64,000 nt of DNA from DASUDX01 sp036275365 (GTDB lineage Bacteria > Pseudomonadota > Gammaproteobacteria > Nevskiales > Nevskiaceae). Below are positions 49,689 through 59,224 of this stretch, one piece after another (position 1 is the stretch's first letter; every line of letters begins with the position of its first letter). Below the pieces are notes generated by a model. It did not search any database and was not told where the DNA came from. It was given only the letters and a program-made list of their open reading frames with translations. The position numbers and the translations under genes were made by a program. The stretch lies in the NCBI GenBank assembly GCA_036275365.1, contig DASUDX010000135.1:47733-111732 (forward strand), in the 5' to 3' direction.

Positions 49689-50618
49689 TCAGAAGTGGCG
49701 GTAGCCCTCATAGGGCAGATCCAGCGGCTGGCCCTGGCCATCGACGAAGCGCAGACCCGGCTCGGCGGTGATCTGGCCGATCGCGCTCAGCCGCAGCGGC
49801 GCCAGCGCCTCGCGCAGCGCCGCCTCCTGAGCCGGTGGCACGCACAGGCACAGCTCGTAATCATCCCCGCCGGCCAGCTGCAGGGCGCGCCGCTCGGCGG
49901 TGCTCAGCCCCTGGCGCTCGAACGGGCTGGAGGCCGGCAGCCGGTCCACCTCGATGCAGGCCCCGACGCCGCTGGCCGCCAGCACATGGCGCAGATCCCC
50001 GGCCAGCCCGTCGGAGAGATCCAGCGCCGCGCTGGCCCGGCCGCGCGCGGCCAGACCCGCGGCCACGCGGGGCTCGGGCCGATCGAGCCGGGCGCGCAGC
50101 GGCGAGCCGGGGCCCTGGCGCAGGGCCAGTGCCGCATCACCGAGGGTGCCGGTCACCAGCACCCGGTCACCCGGGCGCGCGCCGGCCCGGGTCAGGGCCT
50201 GGCCGCGCGGTACCGCGCCGATCACGGTGACGGTGAGGCTCAGCGGGCCGCGGGTGAGATCCCCGCCGATCAGGCACAGGCCGTGGCGCTCGGCGAGGCC
50301 GCCGAAGCCGCGGGCGAAATCCTGCAGCCAGTCATCGCTGACCGCGGGCAGGGTCAGGGCGAGCAGACCGGCCACCGGTTCGGCGCCCATCGCGGCGAGA
50401 TCGGAGAGGTTCACCGCCAGCGCCTTCCAGCCCACATCGTAGGCACTGGTGGCCTCGGGGAAATGGCGGCCGGCGATCAGGGTGTCGGTGCTCACCACCA
50501 GCTGGCGCTCGGCCGGCCAGTCGAGCACCGCCGCATCGTCGCCGATGCCCAGCACCAGCCCGGGCGCCGGCGGGGTCAGGCCGGCGAAGTAGCGGCGGAT
50601 GAGCTGGAACTCATCCAT
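49689..50618 (-). CDS. thiL: ThiL, thiamine-monophosphate kinase
   Basis: ThiL (309 aa) phosphorylates thiamine monophosphate to the active diphosphate. Key features are the N-terminal DEFQLIRRYF and GLVLGIGDDAAVLD, VSTDTLIAGRHFPEATSAYDVGWKALAVNLSDLAAMGAEPVAGL, LIGGDLTRGPLSLTVTVIG, the Mg-binding LDLSDGLAGDLRHVL and the C-terminal AGGDDYELCLCVPP, as expected for the PurM-like fold. The start is ATG at 50618, one base after the nusB stop. No thiamine riboswitch is visible; the gene is embedded in the riboflavin cluster. Confidence 0.96.
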   Translation of the reverse strand: MDEFQLIRRYFAGLTPPAPGLVLGIGDDAAVLDWPAERQLVVSTDTLIAGRHFPEATSAYDVGWKALAVNLSDLAAMGAEPVAGLLALTLPAVSDDWLQDFARGFGGLAERHGLCLIGGDLTRGPLSLTVTVIGAVPRGQALTRAGARPGDRVLVTGTLGDAALALRQGPGSPLRARLDRPEPRVAAGLAARGRASAALDLSDGLAGDLRHVLAASGVGACIEVDRLPASSPFERQGLSTAERRALQLAGGDDYELCLCVPPAQEAALREALAPLRLSAIGQITAEPGLRFVDGQGQPLDLPYEGYRHF

Positions 50619-50619
50619 C

Positions 50620-51078
50620 TCAGGCGCTGCCGGGCATCTCCGCGCGACGGACCTGGCGCGCCAGGCGGTCGAGCACGCCGTTGACGAACTTGTAGCCGTC
50701 CTCGGCACCGAACACCTTGGCGAGATTGACCGCCTCGTTGACGGCCACCTTCCAGGGCACCTCGGGGCGGTGGCTCAGCTCATAGGCCCCCACCAGCAGC
50801 ACCGCGTGCTCCACCGGGTCGAGCTGCACCAGCGGGCGGTCGAGAAACGGGGTGAGGCCGACGGTCAGCGGCGCGACTTCCCGCACCACCCCGCGCAGCA
50901 ACTCCTCGAAATAGGCCGGGTCGGCGCGGCCGAGGCCGTCGTCCTGTTCGCGGAACTGCACCAGCAGGGCATCCGGCGCGGTCTCGTTGACCAGCCACTG
51001 GTAGAGCGCCTGCACGGTCACCCGGCGGGCCAGGCTGCGCCGGCTCGGCGGTGGAGACGACTCGCGGGTTTCGTTCAT
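50620..51078 (-). CDS. nusB: NusB, transcription antitermination factor
   Basis: NusB (152 aa) forms the boxA-binding NusB-NusE complex for rRNA antitermination. The helical pattern RRSLARRVTVQALYQWL, VREVAPLTVGLTPFLDRPLVQLDPVEHAVLLVGAYEL, PWKVAVNEAVNLAKVFGAEDGYKFVNGVLDRLA is the standard NusB signature. The ATG directly follows the ribH stop with no gap, so translation is coupled. The N-terminal SPPPSRR stretch is somewhat longer than usual but unlikely to matter. Confidence 0.96.
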   Translation of the reverse strand: MNETRESSPPPSRRSLARRVTVQALYQWLVNETAPDALLVQFREQDDGLGRADPAYFEELLRGVVREVAPLTVGLTPFLDRPLVQLDPVEHAVLLVGAYELSHRPEVPWKVAVNEAVNLAKVFGAEDGYKFVNGVLDRLARQVRRAEMPGSA

Positions 51079-51579
51079 TCAGATCCTTGGCAACAGCAGA
51101 TGGCGACGCAGGCGCAGCATCTCCAGCGCCGCCTGCACCGCCTCGTAGCCCTTGTTCTCGCGGCCGGGACGGCAGCGCTCGGCGGCCTGGGCGTCGGTGT
51201 TCACGGTGAGCACCCCGAAGGCGACCGGCAGCCCATGGCGCAGCTGGACCTCCATCAGGCCGCGGGCACACTCGCCGGCCACATAGTCGAAGTGCGGGGT
51301 ATCGCCGCGGATCACGCAGCCCAGCGCCACCACCGCGTCATAGCGGCCGCTGCGGGCGGCGAGCTCGGCGGCCAGCGGCAGCTCGTAGGCACCCGGGGCG
51401 TAGAGCGTCTCCACCGCCTCGATGCCGGCCTCGCGCAGCGCCTCGTCCGCACCGGTCTGCAGCGCCTGCAGCACCTCGCGGTTCCAGCGGGTGGCGAGCA
51501 CCGCCACCCGGGCGGTGCGGAACTCGCCCGCGGCGGCGGCCGGGGCCTGGTAACCAGATTTATGCACGGTCGGGGTCAC
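51079..51579 (-). CDS. ribH: RibH, 6,7-dimethyl-8-ribityllumazine synthase
   Basis: RibH (166 aa) condenses 5-amino-6-ribitylaminouracil with 3,4-dihydroxy-2-butanone 4-phosphate. The family motifs ARVAVLATRWNREVLQAL, YAPGAYELPLAAELAARSGRYDAVVALGCVIRGDTPHFDYVAGECARGL, PVAFGVLTVNTDAQAAERCRPGRENKGYEAVQAALEM are all present. The N-terminal 20 residues are poorly conserved. It lies 91 bp after ribBA in the cluster and touches nusB directly. Its donor of butanone phosphate is the neighbouring ribBA product. Confidence 0.96.
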   Translation of the reverse strand: MTPTVHKSGYQAPAAAAGEFRTARVAVLATRWNREVLQALQTGADEALREAGIEAVETLYAPGAYELPLAAELAARSGRYDAVVALGCVIRGDTPHFDYVAGECARGLMEVQLRHGLPVAFGVLTVNTDAQAAERCRPGRENKGYEAVQAALEMLRLRRHLLLPRI

Positions 51580-51670
51580 GGCTCAGGGGTCGACGATCAG
51601 GGCGGGGGATCGGGAGGGGGATTCGAGGCAGTCGGCGCCGGCCGGGGTCGGCCGCGCGCCCTCCAGCCCC

Positions 51671-52819
51671 TCAGGCCTCGCAGCCGACATACTCGACCAC
51701 TTCCAGACCGAAGCCGGAAAGGCCGTGCATGCGTCGCGGCTGGCTGAGCACGCGCATCCGTCGCACGCCGAGATCGGACAGGATCTGGGCGCCGATCCCG
51801 TAGGTGCGCAGCACCGTGCCGCTCGCCTCTGGCGGATGCTCGTCGCCCGGCTTGTTGAGGCTGACGATCTTCTGCAGCAGCTCGCGGGCGGACTCCGGCT
51901 TGCGCAGCAGCACCACCACGCCCTGCCCTTCCTCCGCCACCCGCTGCAGGGCCCGCCGGACCGGCCAGGCGAACTCCTCGTGGCGCACCGCCAGCACATC
52001 CTGCAGCATGTTGCGGATGTGCACCCGCACCAGGGTCGGCCGCTCCGGATCAAGCTGGCCCCGCACCATGGCCAGGTGCACGGTGTTGTCGATGGTGTCC
52101 TGATAGGTCACCAGGCGGAACTCGCCGAACTCGGTGTTGACATGGGTCTCGGCCACCCGCTCGACGGTGTGTTCGTTGTCGAGCCGGTAGCGGATCAGAT
52201 CGGCGATGGTGCCGATCTTCAGCGAGTGCTCGCGGGCGAAGGCCTCCAGATCCGGCCGCCGCGCCATGGTGCCGTCGTCCTTGAGGATCTCGCAGATCAC
52301 CGCCGCCGGGAAGCGGCCGGCCAGCCGCGCCAGGTCGCAGCCGGCCTCGGTGTGCCCGGCGCGGGTGAGCACGCCGCCGGGCTGGGCCATCAGCGGGAAG
52401 ATGTGGCCGGGCTGCACCAGATCCTCGGGGCGCGCATCGGCCTTGACCGCGGTGCGCACGGTGTGGGCGCGGTCATGGGCGGAAATGCCGGTGGTGACGC
52501 CTTCCGCCGCCTCGATGGAGACGGTGAAATTGGTGCCGAAGCCGGAGCCGTTGTCGCTGACCATCAGCGGCAGACGCAGCTGGCGGCAGCGCTCCTGGGT
52601 GAGGGTGAGGCAGACCAGCCCGCGACCGAAGCGGGCCATGAAGTTGATGTCCTCCGGCCGCACCGCATCGGCGCACATCAGCAGATCGCCTTCGTTCTCG
52701 CGATCCTCGTCGTCCATCAGGATCACCATCTTGCCGGCGGCGAGATCGGCGATCAGTTCGGGAATGCTGTTGAGCGTACTGGCGCTGCCCGGACGCAGCG
52801 GCTTGACGATGGCGTTCAT
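51671..52819 (-). CDS. ribBA: RibBA: DHBP synthase with degenerate GTP cyclohydrolase II-like domain
   Basis: A 382-residue fusion. The N-terminal 3,4-dihydroxy-2-butanone-4-phosphate synthase (about 1-210) is complete, with [54 protein letters not shown] and [16 protein letters not shown]. The C-terminal half resembles GTP cyclohydrolase II, but the zinc-binding cysteines (normally CLTGDxxxSxRCDCG) are missing: the region reads [29 protein letters not shown]. So only the DHBP half should be active, and GTP cyclohydrolase II must come from a separate ribA not seen in this window. The degenerate domain may act as a regulatory or dimerisation module, as in RibBX-type proteins. The ATG overlaps the ribE stop. 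Confidence 0.94.
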   Translation of the reverse strand: MNAIVKPLRPGSASTLNSIPELIADLAAGKMVILMDDEDRENEGDLLMCADAVRPEDINFMARFGRGLVCLTLTQERCRQLRLPLMVSDNGSGFGTNFTVSIEAAEGVTTGISAHDRAHTVRTAVKADARPEDLVQPGHIFPLMAQPGGVLTRAGHTEAGCDLARLAGRFPAAVICEILKDDGTMARRPDLEAFAREHSLKIGTIADLIRYRLDNEHTVERVAETHVNTEFGEFRLVTYQDTIDNTVHLAMVRGQLDPERPTLVRVHIRNMLQDVLAVRHEEFAWPVRRALQRVAEEGQGVVVLLRKPESARELLQKIVSLNKPGDEHPPEASGTVLRTYGIGAQILSDLGVRRMRVLSQPRRMHGLSGFGLEVVEYVGCEA

Positions 52820-53418
52820 GGGATGTCCCTCGCTTGCAGCAGGCGTTCGAGGTAGCGGGCGATCAGATCGACCTCGAGGTTGACCGCATCACCGGCGCGC
52901 AGCTGGCCGAGCGTGGTGTGCTGGTGGGTGTGGGGCACGATGTTAACGCCAAAGCGCGCCCCCTCGATGTCATTGACGGTCAGGCTGACCCCGTCGATGG
53001 TGATCGAGCCCTTGCGGGCGATGTAGCGGGCCAGCGCGGCCGGCGCCTCGAAACGCAGGCGCCAGGAGCGCGCCTCCTCGCGGGCCTCGAGCAGCTGGCC
53101 GATGCCATCGACATGGCCGGACACCAGATGCCCGCCGAGCGGCTTGGCCGGGGTCAGGGCCTTCTCCAGGTTCACCGCCTGCCCGGTCTGCCAGGCGGCG
53201 GCGGTGGTGGCGGCCAGGGTCTCGCGGGAGAGATCGGCGCTGAAGCCCTCGTCGAGCAGGCGGATGGCGGTCAGACAGACGCCGTTGACGGCGACGCTGT
53301 CGCCCAGCTGGATGCCGCGCAGATAGCCGCTGTCACTGACGAAGGCGAGGCGGGCGTCGCCGCCGATGGCCTCGACCGACTGGATGCGGCCGAGCGATTC
53401 GATGATGCCGGTGAACAT
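52816..53418 (-). CDS. ribE: RibE (riboflavin synthase, alpha chain)
   Basis: Riboflavin synthase (200 aa) dismutates two dimethylribityllumazine molecules to riboflavin. The duplicated lumazine-binding repeats are visible: [29 protein letters not shown] and [14 protein letters not shown] in repeat one, then [57 protein letters not shown] in repeat two. Length is normal. The stop overlaps the ribBA start in ATGA. It lies 24 bp downstream of ribD. Confidence 0.97.
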   Translation of the reverse strand: MFTGIIESLGRIQSVEAIGGDARLAFVSDSGYLRGIQLGDSVAVNGVCLTAIRLLDEGFSADLSRETLAATTAAAWQTGQAVNLEKALTPAKPLGGHLVSGHVDGIGQLLEAREEARSWRLRFEAPAALARYIARKGSITIDGVSLTVNDIEGARFGVNIVPHTHQHTTLGQLRAGDAVNLEVDLIARYLERLLQARDIP

Positions 53419-53442
53419 GGGCAGGGTCCGGAGGGAAGGGAA

Positions 53443-54540
53443 TCAGAGAGAGGCCGGGCGCAGGGTCAGGCGCAGATCGGCGCCGACCCGGGTGAGGTCC
53501 TCGAACTCGAAGGCGAGGCTGTCGGCGAGACGATCCAGCGCCGGCAGGGCGGCCAGCGGCCGCGCGTCCGGGCCGAGCAGGCGCGGCGCCAGATAGACCA
53601 CCCACTGGTCGACCCAGCCCCCCTGCAGCAGGGCAGCCGCGAGGCCCGGGCCCGCCTCCACCAGCAGGCTGTTGACCTGGTCCTCGGCGAGCTGGGCCAG
53701 GGCCGCCCCAAGATCGAGCCGCTCGGCGGCCAGCGGCAGCACGCGCCGCTGTACGCCGGCCGGGGCGGGACCGGCGCTGGCGGTCAGCCAGTAGCGCCGC
53801 GCCCCATCCTCGGCCCAGACCCGCGCGCCCGCCGGCACCCGGGCCTGGCGGTCGAGGACGATGCGATCCGGCTGCCGGAGCGGCACGCCGGCGGTCTCGG
53901 CCGGCAGGCGGCAATTGAGCTGGGGATCATCCGCGAGCACCGTGGCGGCGCTGCTGAGCACCGCGCCGGCCTCGGCGCGCAGGCGCTGCACATCGGCGCG
54001 CGCGGCCTCGCCGGTGATCCACTTCGAGGCACCGCTGGCCAGCGCCGTGCGGCCATCGAGGCTGGCACCGGTCTTCAGGCAGACCCAGGGCCGGCGGCGT
54101 TCCAGCCGGGACAGAAACCCGCGGTTCAGCGCCCGCGCCGGCGGCTCGAGCAGCCCGATGTCCACCGCGATGCCGGCCGCGCGCAAGCGGGCGGCCCCGG
54201 CCCCGGCGGTGCGCGGGTCGGGGTCGAGATGGGCGATCCACACCCGCGCTGGGGCCGCGGCGATCAGCGCCTCCGCGCAGGGCGGCGTGCGCCCGTGATG
54301 GGCGCAGGGCTCGAGGCTGACGAACACCTCCGCCCCCCGCGCCTGCTCGCCGGCCTGACGCAGGGCATGGATCTCGGCATGCGGCTCCCCGGCGCGCACA
54401 TGCCAGCCCTCGCCCACCACCTGTCCCTGGCGCAGGATCACGCAGCCGACCCGCGGATTGGGAAAGGTGCTGGCCGCGCCGCGCGCGGCGAGCTGCAGGG
54501 CGCGCGCCATGGCGGCCGCGGGGCTGAGCGGAGGGGACAT
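53443..54540 (-). CDS. ribD: RibD, bifunctional pyrimidine deaminase/reductase
   Basis: RibD (365 aa) carries out two steps of riboflavin synthesis: deamination of the pyrimidine ring and reduction of the ribose. The N-terminal deaminase has the zinc motif HAE (GEPHAEIHALRQAG) and PCAHHGRTPPC; the C-terminal DHFR-like reductase has PWVCLKTGASLDGRTALASGASKWITGEAARADVQRLRAEAGAVL and LLVEAGPGLAAALLQGGWVDQWVVYLAPRLLG. The start ATG at 54540 is 14 bp after the nrdR stop; the longer open frame upstream runs antisense-like through nrdR and is not coding. Confidence 0.96.
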   Translation of the reverse strand: MSPPLSPAAAMARALQLAARGAASTFPNPRVGCVILRQGQVVGEGWHVRAGEPHAEIHALRQAGEQARGAEVFVSLEPCAHHGRTPPCAEALIAAAPARVWIAHLDPDPRTAGAGAARLRAAGIAVDIGLLEPPARALNRGFLSRLERRRPWVCLKTGASLDGRTALASGASKWITGEAARADVQRLRAEAGAVLSSAATVLADDPQLNCRLPAETAGVPLRQPDRIVLDRQARVPAGARVWAEDGARRYWLTASAGPAPAGVQRRVLPLAAERLDLGAALAQLAEDQVNSLLVEAGPGLAAALLQGGWVDQWVVYLAPRLLGPDARPLAALPALDRLADSLAFEFEDLTRVGADLRLTLRPASL

Positions 54541-54554
54541 CCCGTCGGTCCGGA

Positions 54555-55100
54555 TCAGCCGCGGCGGCGGCGGCCGGCGGCGCCGCTGGCCGGGGGCGCC
54601 GCCTCCTCGTCGATCAGCGGCATCTGCACCCGGCGCTGCTCGGCGGTGGGCAGCTGCTGCAGGCGCTCGATCTCGTCGCGGAAGGCGTTGACATCCTCGA
54701 AGCTGCGGTAGATCGAGGCGAAGCGCACATAGGCGACATGATCGAGATCGCGCAGCTCTTCCATCACCCATTCCCCGACCTGGCGCGAGGGCACCTCCCG
54801 CTCCCCGGTCTGGCGCAGCTTGCGCATGACGCTTTCCACCGCGTGATCCAGCGCATCGGGCGACACCGGCCGCTTGTACAGGGCATGGGCCAGACCGCGG
54901 CGCAGCTTGTCCTCGTCAAACGGCTCGGGGTTGCCGCCGCGCTTGATCACATTCGGCATGCTCAGCTGGGCCCGCTCGAAGGTGGTGAAGCGGCCACCGC
55001 AGCGCTCGCAGCCGCGACGCCGCCGCACCTGGGTGCCGTCCTCGGCCAGCCGCGAGTCGATCACCCGCGTGTCCGGCGCCTTGCAGAAGGGACATTGCAT
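54555..55100 (-). CDS. nrdR: NrdR, ribonucleotide-reductase transcriptional repressor
   Basis: NrdR (181 aa) represses ribonucleotide reductase genes in response to ATP/dATP. The N-terminal zinc ribbon is [43 protein letters not shown], with four cysteines. The ATP-cone follows: [45 protein letters not shown] and [24 protein letters not shown]. The C-terminal 25 residues, rich in Ala, Gly and Arg ([18 protein letters not shown]), extend past the usual family length. The start is ATG 55100. Upstream lies a palindromic intergenic repeat and then glyA. Confidence 0.96.
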   Translation of the reverse strand: MQCPFCKAPDTRVIDSRLAEDGTQVRRRRGCERCGGRFTTFERAQLSMPNVIKRGGNPEPFDEDKLRRGLAHALYKRPVSPDALDHAVESVMRKLRQTGEREVPSRQVGEWVMEELRDLDHVAYVRFASIYRSFEDVNAFRDEIERLQQLPTAEQRRVQMPLIDEEAAPPASGAAGRRRRG

Positions 55101-55121
55101 GCGGACGTCCCGGGTCAGCAG

Positions 55122-55210
55122 TCCCCGGTTTCGAGCGTCCGCTTTCCAGTCAAGGCCGCGGCGCGGCGCGCGCGCGCATCTGGAAACCGGCAACCGGAAA
55201 CCGGAAACCG
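55122..55210. repeat. Imperfect inverted repeat with GGAAACC units between nrdR and glyA
   Basis: The left arm (CCCCGGTTTC at about 55123-55132 and CTTTCCAG at about 55142-55149) is complementary in kind to the right arm at 55179-55210, which contains repeated CGGAAAC units (CTGGAAACCGG, CAACCGGAAACCGG, AAACCG). The core between them is GC-rich and alternating (GCGGCGCGGCGCGCGCGCGC). The element fills the 112-bp gap between the nrdR start and the glyA stop and could form a stem-loop in the shared transcript. Its function is unknown. Confidence 0.55.
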
Positions 55211-55212
55211 CT

Positions 55213-56481
55213 TCATCCGTACACCGGGAATCGGGCGCAGAGCCGCTCCACCTCGCCGCGCACCCGGGCGATCACCGCCTCGACCTCACCGCCGCGGCTC
55301 ATCGCCTCGACCACATCGGCGATCCAGCCGGCCACCTGGGCCATCTCCGCCTCGCGGAAGCCGCGGGTGGTGGAGGCCGGCGAGCCCAGCCGCAGACCCG
55401 AGGTGACGAAGGGCGACTTGGGATCGTTGGGCACCGAGTTCTTGTTGACGGTGATGTGGGCGCGGCCCAGCGCCGCCTCGGCATCCTTGCCGGTGACATT
55501 CTTGGCGATCAGGTCGAGCAGGAACAGATGGTTGTCGGTCCCGCCGGAGACGACCTTGTAGCCGCGGTCGAGAAAGACCTGGGCCATCGCCCGCGCGTTG
55601 GCCACCACCTGCTTCTGGTAGCTCTTGAAGCCGGGCTCCAGGGCCTCCTTGAAGGCCACCGCCTTGGCCGCCACCACATGCATCAGCGGACCGCCCTGGA
55701 TGCCCGGGAACACCGCCGAGTTGAGCTTCTTGTAGAAGTCCTCGCCCTGCCCCTTGGACAGGATGATGCCGCCGCGCGGGCCGCGCAGGGTCTTGTGGGT
55801 GGTGCTGGTCACCACATGGGCGTGCGGCAGCGGGCTCGGGTACTCCCCGGCCGCCACCAGGCCGGCGATGTGCGCCATGTCGACCCAGAAGATGGCGCCG
55901 ACGCGGTCGGCGATGGCGCGCATGCGCGCCCAGTCCTTGACCCGCGAATAGGCGGAGAAGCCGCCGATCAGCATCTTCGGCCGGGTCTCCAGGGCGATGC
56001 GCTCCATCTCGTCGTAGTTAATCAGGCCGCTGGCCGGATCCAGCCCGTAGGGCACGATCTTGTAGTGCTTGCCGGAGAAGTTGGCCGGGTTGCCATGGGT
56101 GAGATGGCCGCCCTGGGCGAGGTTCATGCCCATCACCGTGTCGCCCGGATTGACCAGGGCCAGGAACACCGCGGCATTGGCCTGGGCCCCGGAGTGCGGC
56201 TGCACATTGGCGTAGTCGCAGTCGAACAGGCGCTTGAGCCGCTCGATGGCCAGGGTCTCGGTGACATCGACATGCTCGCAGCCGCCGTAGTAGCGCTTGC
56301 CCGGATAGCCCTCGGCGTACTTGTTGGTGGCCTGCGAGCCCTGCGCCTCCATCACCGCCGGGCTGCAGTAGTTCTCGGAGGCGATCAGCTCGATGTGCGC
56401 CTCCTGGCGGCGCGCCTCGGCGGCAAGGGCAGCGGCGATCTCGGGATCGGCCTGGGACAGGGTCGGGGCGTTGGTGAACAT
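55213..56481 (-). CDS. glyA: GlyA, serine hydroxymethyltransferase
   Basis: GlyA (422 aa) interconverts serine and glycine while charging tetrahydrofolate with a one-carbon unit. It begins with [56 protein letters not shown] and contains the PLP-lysine motif [21 protein letters not shown] (Lys about residue 233). C-terminal [16 protein letters not shown] is intact. The start ATG 56481 is the first residue of the conserved N-terminus and lies beside a C-rich CCTCAC-type leader on the minus strand. GlyA-nrdR-rib order is typical of this part of gammaproteobacterial genomes. Confidence 0.97.
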   Translation of the reverse strand: MFTNAPTLSQADPEIAAALAAEARRQEAHIELIASENYCSPAVMEAQGSQATNKYAEGYPGKRYYGGCEHVDVTETLAIERLKRLFDCDYANVQPHSGAQANAAVFLALVNPGDTVMGMNLAQGGHLTHGNPANFSGKHYKIVPYGLDPASGLINYDEMERIALETRPKMLIGGFSAYSRVKDWARMRAIADRVGAIFWVDMAHIAGLVAAGEYPSPLPHAHVVTSTTHKTLRGPRGGIILSKGQGEDFYKKLNSAVFPGIQGGPLMHVVAAKAVAFKEALEPGFKSYQKQVVANARAMAQVFLDRGYKVVSGGTDNHLFLLDLIAKNVTGKDAEAALGRAHITVNKNSVPNDPKSPFVTSGLRLGSPASTTRGFREAEMAQVAGWIADVVEAMSRGGEVEAVIARVRGEVERLCARFPVYG

Positions 56482-56487
56482 GCGTGT

Positions 56488-56570
56488 GTGAGGCGTGAGG
56501 AGTGAGGGGTGAGGCGCGGGTGCCGGGTCGGGAGGCCACGCCTCACGCCTGGCACCGCAGACCTCACGGC
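56488..56570. repeat. Intergenic GTGAGG/CCTCAC repeat with dyad between glyA and nadA
   Basis: The + strand has irregular tandem units AGGCGTGAGG, AGTGAGGGGTGAGG at 56491-56514, then a perfect inverted copy of the first unit, CCTCACGCCT, at 56541-56550, and further CCTCAC at 56562. The 10-bp arms 56491-56500 and 56541-56550 can form a stem. On the glyA message the repeat lies directly before the start codon. A closely similar element precedes hisS. Confidence 0.6.
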
Positions 56571-56572
56571 GT

Positions 56573-57670
56573 TTAATCGACCACTTCCAGCATCAGGTCG
56601 AGGGCGGCGCGGGCCGGCCGCGCCACCTCGGCGGGTACCTGGATGCGGTTGACCACCTGACCGGCAGCCAGATTTTCCAGCACCCAGGCCAGGTGCTGGG
56701 GGTCGGTGCGGAACATCGTCGAACACATGCACACCGTCGGGCTCATGAACTGGACGGTGACGCCGCGCGGGCGCATCTCGTCGGCCAGGCGGTTGACCAG
56801 GTTCAGCTCGGTGCCGACCAGCCAGTGGGTGCCGGGCTCGGAGGCGCGCACGGTGCGCAGGATGAACTCGGTGGAGCCGACCAGATCGCTGGCCTGGCAG
56901 ACCTCGAAGCTGTTTTCCGGATGGCTGATCACCCGTCCCTGCGGCTGCGCGGCGCGGAAGCTGGCGATATGGGCCGGCTGGAACATCTGGTGCACCGAGC
57001 AGAAACCCTTCCACAGAATGATCCGCGCCTTGCGGATCTGCTCGTCGCTGAGGCCCCCGCGCGGCTTCATGAAGTCCCAGGTCACCATCTCGTCGAGCGG
57101 GATGCCCATGCGGAAGCCGGTGTTGCGGCCCAGGTGCTGGTCCGGGAAGAACAGCACCTTTTCCCGGCGCGAGAAGCTCCATTCCAGCACCGCGCGGGCA
57201 TTGGAACTGGTGCAGACGATGCCGCCGTGGCGGCCGCAGAAGGCCTTCAGATCGGCGGCCGAGTTGATGTAGGTGACCGGGGTGACATGCTGGTCCGGGT
57301 CGAGCACCGTGCTGATCTCCTCCCAGCACTTGCGGACCTTGACCAGATTGGCCATGTCCGCCATCGAGCAGCCGGCGGCCAGGTCCGGGAGGATCACCGT
57401 GCGCTCGCCGTTGGTGACGATGTCGGCCACCTCGGCCATGAAGTGCACGCCACAGAAGACGATGTACTCGGCCTGGGTGGTCGCCGCCAGCTGGGAGAGC
57501 TTGAGCGAGTCCCCGGAGAAGTCGGCGTGGCGGAACACCTCGTTGCGCTGGTAGTGGTGGCCGAGGATGGCCAGACGCGAGCCCAGCTGGGCCTTGGCGG
57601 CGCGGATGCGGTCCTCGCATTCGGCGTCGTCCAGCAGGCTGAACTGATCGATCTTGAGCGCGGCGGCCAT
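56573..57670 (-). CDS. nadA: NadA, quinolinate synthase
   Basis: NadA (365 aa) condenses iminoaspartate and dihydroxyacetone phosphate to quinolinate in NAD synthesis. Conserved features include [29 protein letters not shown], the cysteine-bearing [54 protein letters not shown], and the later cysteines in GFCSVHQMF and [10 protein letters not shown] that supply the [4Fe-4S] ligands. The neighbours nadB and nadC are not in this window. A TAGAAT-like -10 lies upstream in the 126-bp gap that separates it from der. Confidence 0.95.
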   Translation of the reverse strand: MAAALKIDQFSLLDDAECEDRIRAAKAQLGSRLAILGHHYQRNEVFRHADFSGDSLKLSQLAATTQAEYIVFCGVHFMAEVADIVTNGERTVILPDLAAGCSMADMANLVKVRKCWEEISTVLDPDQHVTPVTYINSAADLKAFCGRHGGIVCTSSNARAVLEWSFSRREKVLFFPDQHLGRNTGFRMGIPLDEMVTWDFMKPRGGLSDEQIRKARIILWKGFCSVHQMFQPAHIASFRAAQPQGRVISHPENSFEVCQASDLVGSTEFILRTVRASEPGTHWLVGTELNLVNRLADEMRPRGVTVQFMSPTVCMCSTMFRTDPQHLAWVLENLAAGQVVNRIQVPAEVARPARAALDLMLEVVD

Positions 57671-57796
57671 GCAGGTCTCCAGCCAGCGGGACGCGGGCGC
57701 GCATTCTAGCGCAAGGGCCTCCCTGGCCCGGCCTTGTTCAACCGCCGATTGGGGAATCGCAGCGCAGCAAGCACTAGCGATTGGGGTCGGTGCCGT

Positions 57797-59224
57797 TCAG
57801 CCCTTGACCCGGAGCATCAGCCGGCGCTTCTTCTTGATCTGCCGGCCGGAAAGGACATTCTTCTTGTCCTTGAACGGGTTATCGCCGGTTTTGAAGACCA
57901 GGGACAGCGGCACCCCGGTCAGTTCGAAGGCGCGGCGGAACTCATTGGCCAGATAGCGCTTGTAGGTCGGCGGCAGCTGGTCGGTCTGGTTGCCGTGGAT
58001 GACGATCACCGGCGGGTTCTCGCCGCCCTGGTGGGCATAGCGCAGCTTGATCCGCCGGCCGAGCACCGCCGGCGGGTTGTGGGCCTCCACCGCCTTCTCC
58101 AGCACCCGGGTCAGCTCCGGGGTCGGCAGATGGCGGGTGGTGGCCTCGTAGGCCGCCTGTACATCGCGCATCATCACCCCGACATTGCTGCCATGGCGGG
58201 CGCTGATGAAGTGCATCGGCACATAGTCGAGGAAGGGCAGCTTGAGCCGCACCTGGTAGCGCACCTGCTCGCGCTCGTCGCTCTCCAGGCCATCCCACTT
58301 GTTCACCGCCAGCACCATGGCGCGGCCGCGCTGGGCGATCAGCCCCATCAGCCGCGCGTCCTGTTCGCCGATGTCCTGCTGGCTGTCCACCACCATCACC
58401 ACCACATGGGCGTCCTCGATCGCCTGCAAGGTCTTGACGATGGAGAACTTCTCGATGGTCTCCTCGATCCGTGAGCGACGCCGCACGCCGGCGGTGTCGA
58501 TCAGGGTGTAGGGCTGACCCTCGTAGGTGAAGGGCACGCGGATGGCGTCGCGGGTGGTGCCCGGCAGATCCGCCGCCAGCACCCGCTCCTCGTTGAGCAG
58601 GCGATTGACCAGGGTGGACTTGCCGACATTGGGCCGGCCGACGATGGCCACCCGCACCCGCCCCTCGTCCGCCGGCAGGATGCGCCGCTCGGGCACATCC
58701 CGCAGCAGCCGGCGCAGCAGGGCCGCCACCCCGTCCCCATGGGTGGCCGAGATCGGCTGCGGCTCGCCCAGACCCAGGGCGTGGAACTCGCTGGCGGCCA
58801 GATCGCGGCCCTGCCCCTCGGCCTTGTTCACCAGCAGGGTCAGGGGCTTGGACAGCCGGCGCAGCTGGGCGGCAATCGCCCGGTCGCTGGGATGCAGGCC
58901 CTGCTGGGCATCGACCAGGAACAGCACCTGGTCGGCCTCGGCGAGGGCAATCGCCGCCTGTTCCTCGGCCAGCGCCGCCAGCGGGTCGGCGGATTCCGGC
59001 ATCAGCCCGCCGGTGTCGACCACCACGAAGGGGCGGTTGTCGAACTCGCCGCTGCCGTACTGGCGGTCGCGGGTCAGGCCCGGCAGATCGGCCACCAGTG
59101 CATCGCGGGTGCCGGTGAAGCGGTTGAACAGGGTGGACTTGCCGACATTGGGCCGGCCCACCAGCACCAGAACCGGCACCCGCTCGGCGGCAGACCCTTC
59201 GCTGGGCGGGAGCTCCTCGTTCAA
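57797..59224 (-). CDS. der: Der (EngA), tandem-GTPase ribosome-assembly factor
   Basis: Der (475 aa) is a double GTPase needed for 50S subunit maturation. G domain 1 has VLVGRPNVGKSTLFNRFTGTRDALVADLPGLTRDRQYG and VDTGGL; G domain 2 has VAIVGRPNVGKSTLVNRLLNEERVLAADLPGTTRDAIRVPF, IDTAGVRRRSR and AVNKWDGL. The KH-like C-terminal domain (ELTRVLEKAVEAHNPPAVLGRRIKLRYAHQG to FKDKKNVLSGRQIKKKRRLMLRVKG) is complete. The start is TTG at 59224, overlapping the bamB stop as TTGA. The gene follows yfgM-bamB, which is standard gammaproteobacterial synteny. Confidence 0.97.
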   Translation of the reverse strand: MNEELPPSEGSAAERVPVLVLVGRPNVGKSTLFNRFTGTRDALVADLPGLTRDRQYGSGEFDNRPFVVVDTGGLMPESADPLAALAEEQAAIALAEADQVLFLVDAQQGLHPSDRAIAAQLRRLSKPLTLLVNKAEGQGRDLAASEFHALGLGEPQPISATHGDGVAALLRRLLRDVPERRILPADEGRVRVAIVGRPNVGKSTLVNRLLNEERVLAADLPGTTRDAIRVPFTYEGQPYTLIDTAGVRRRSRIEETIEKFSIVKTLQAIEDAHVVVMVVDSQQDIGEQDARLMGLIAQRGRAMVLAVNKWDGLESDEREQVRYQVRLKLPFLDYVPMHFISARHGSNVGVMMRDVQAAYEATTRHLPTPELTRVLEKAVEAHNPPAVLGRRIKLRYAHQGGENPPVIVIHGNQTDQLPPTYKRYLANEFRRAFELTGVPLSLVFKTGDNPFKDKKNVLSGRQIKKKRRLMLRVKG

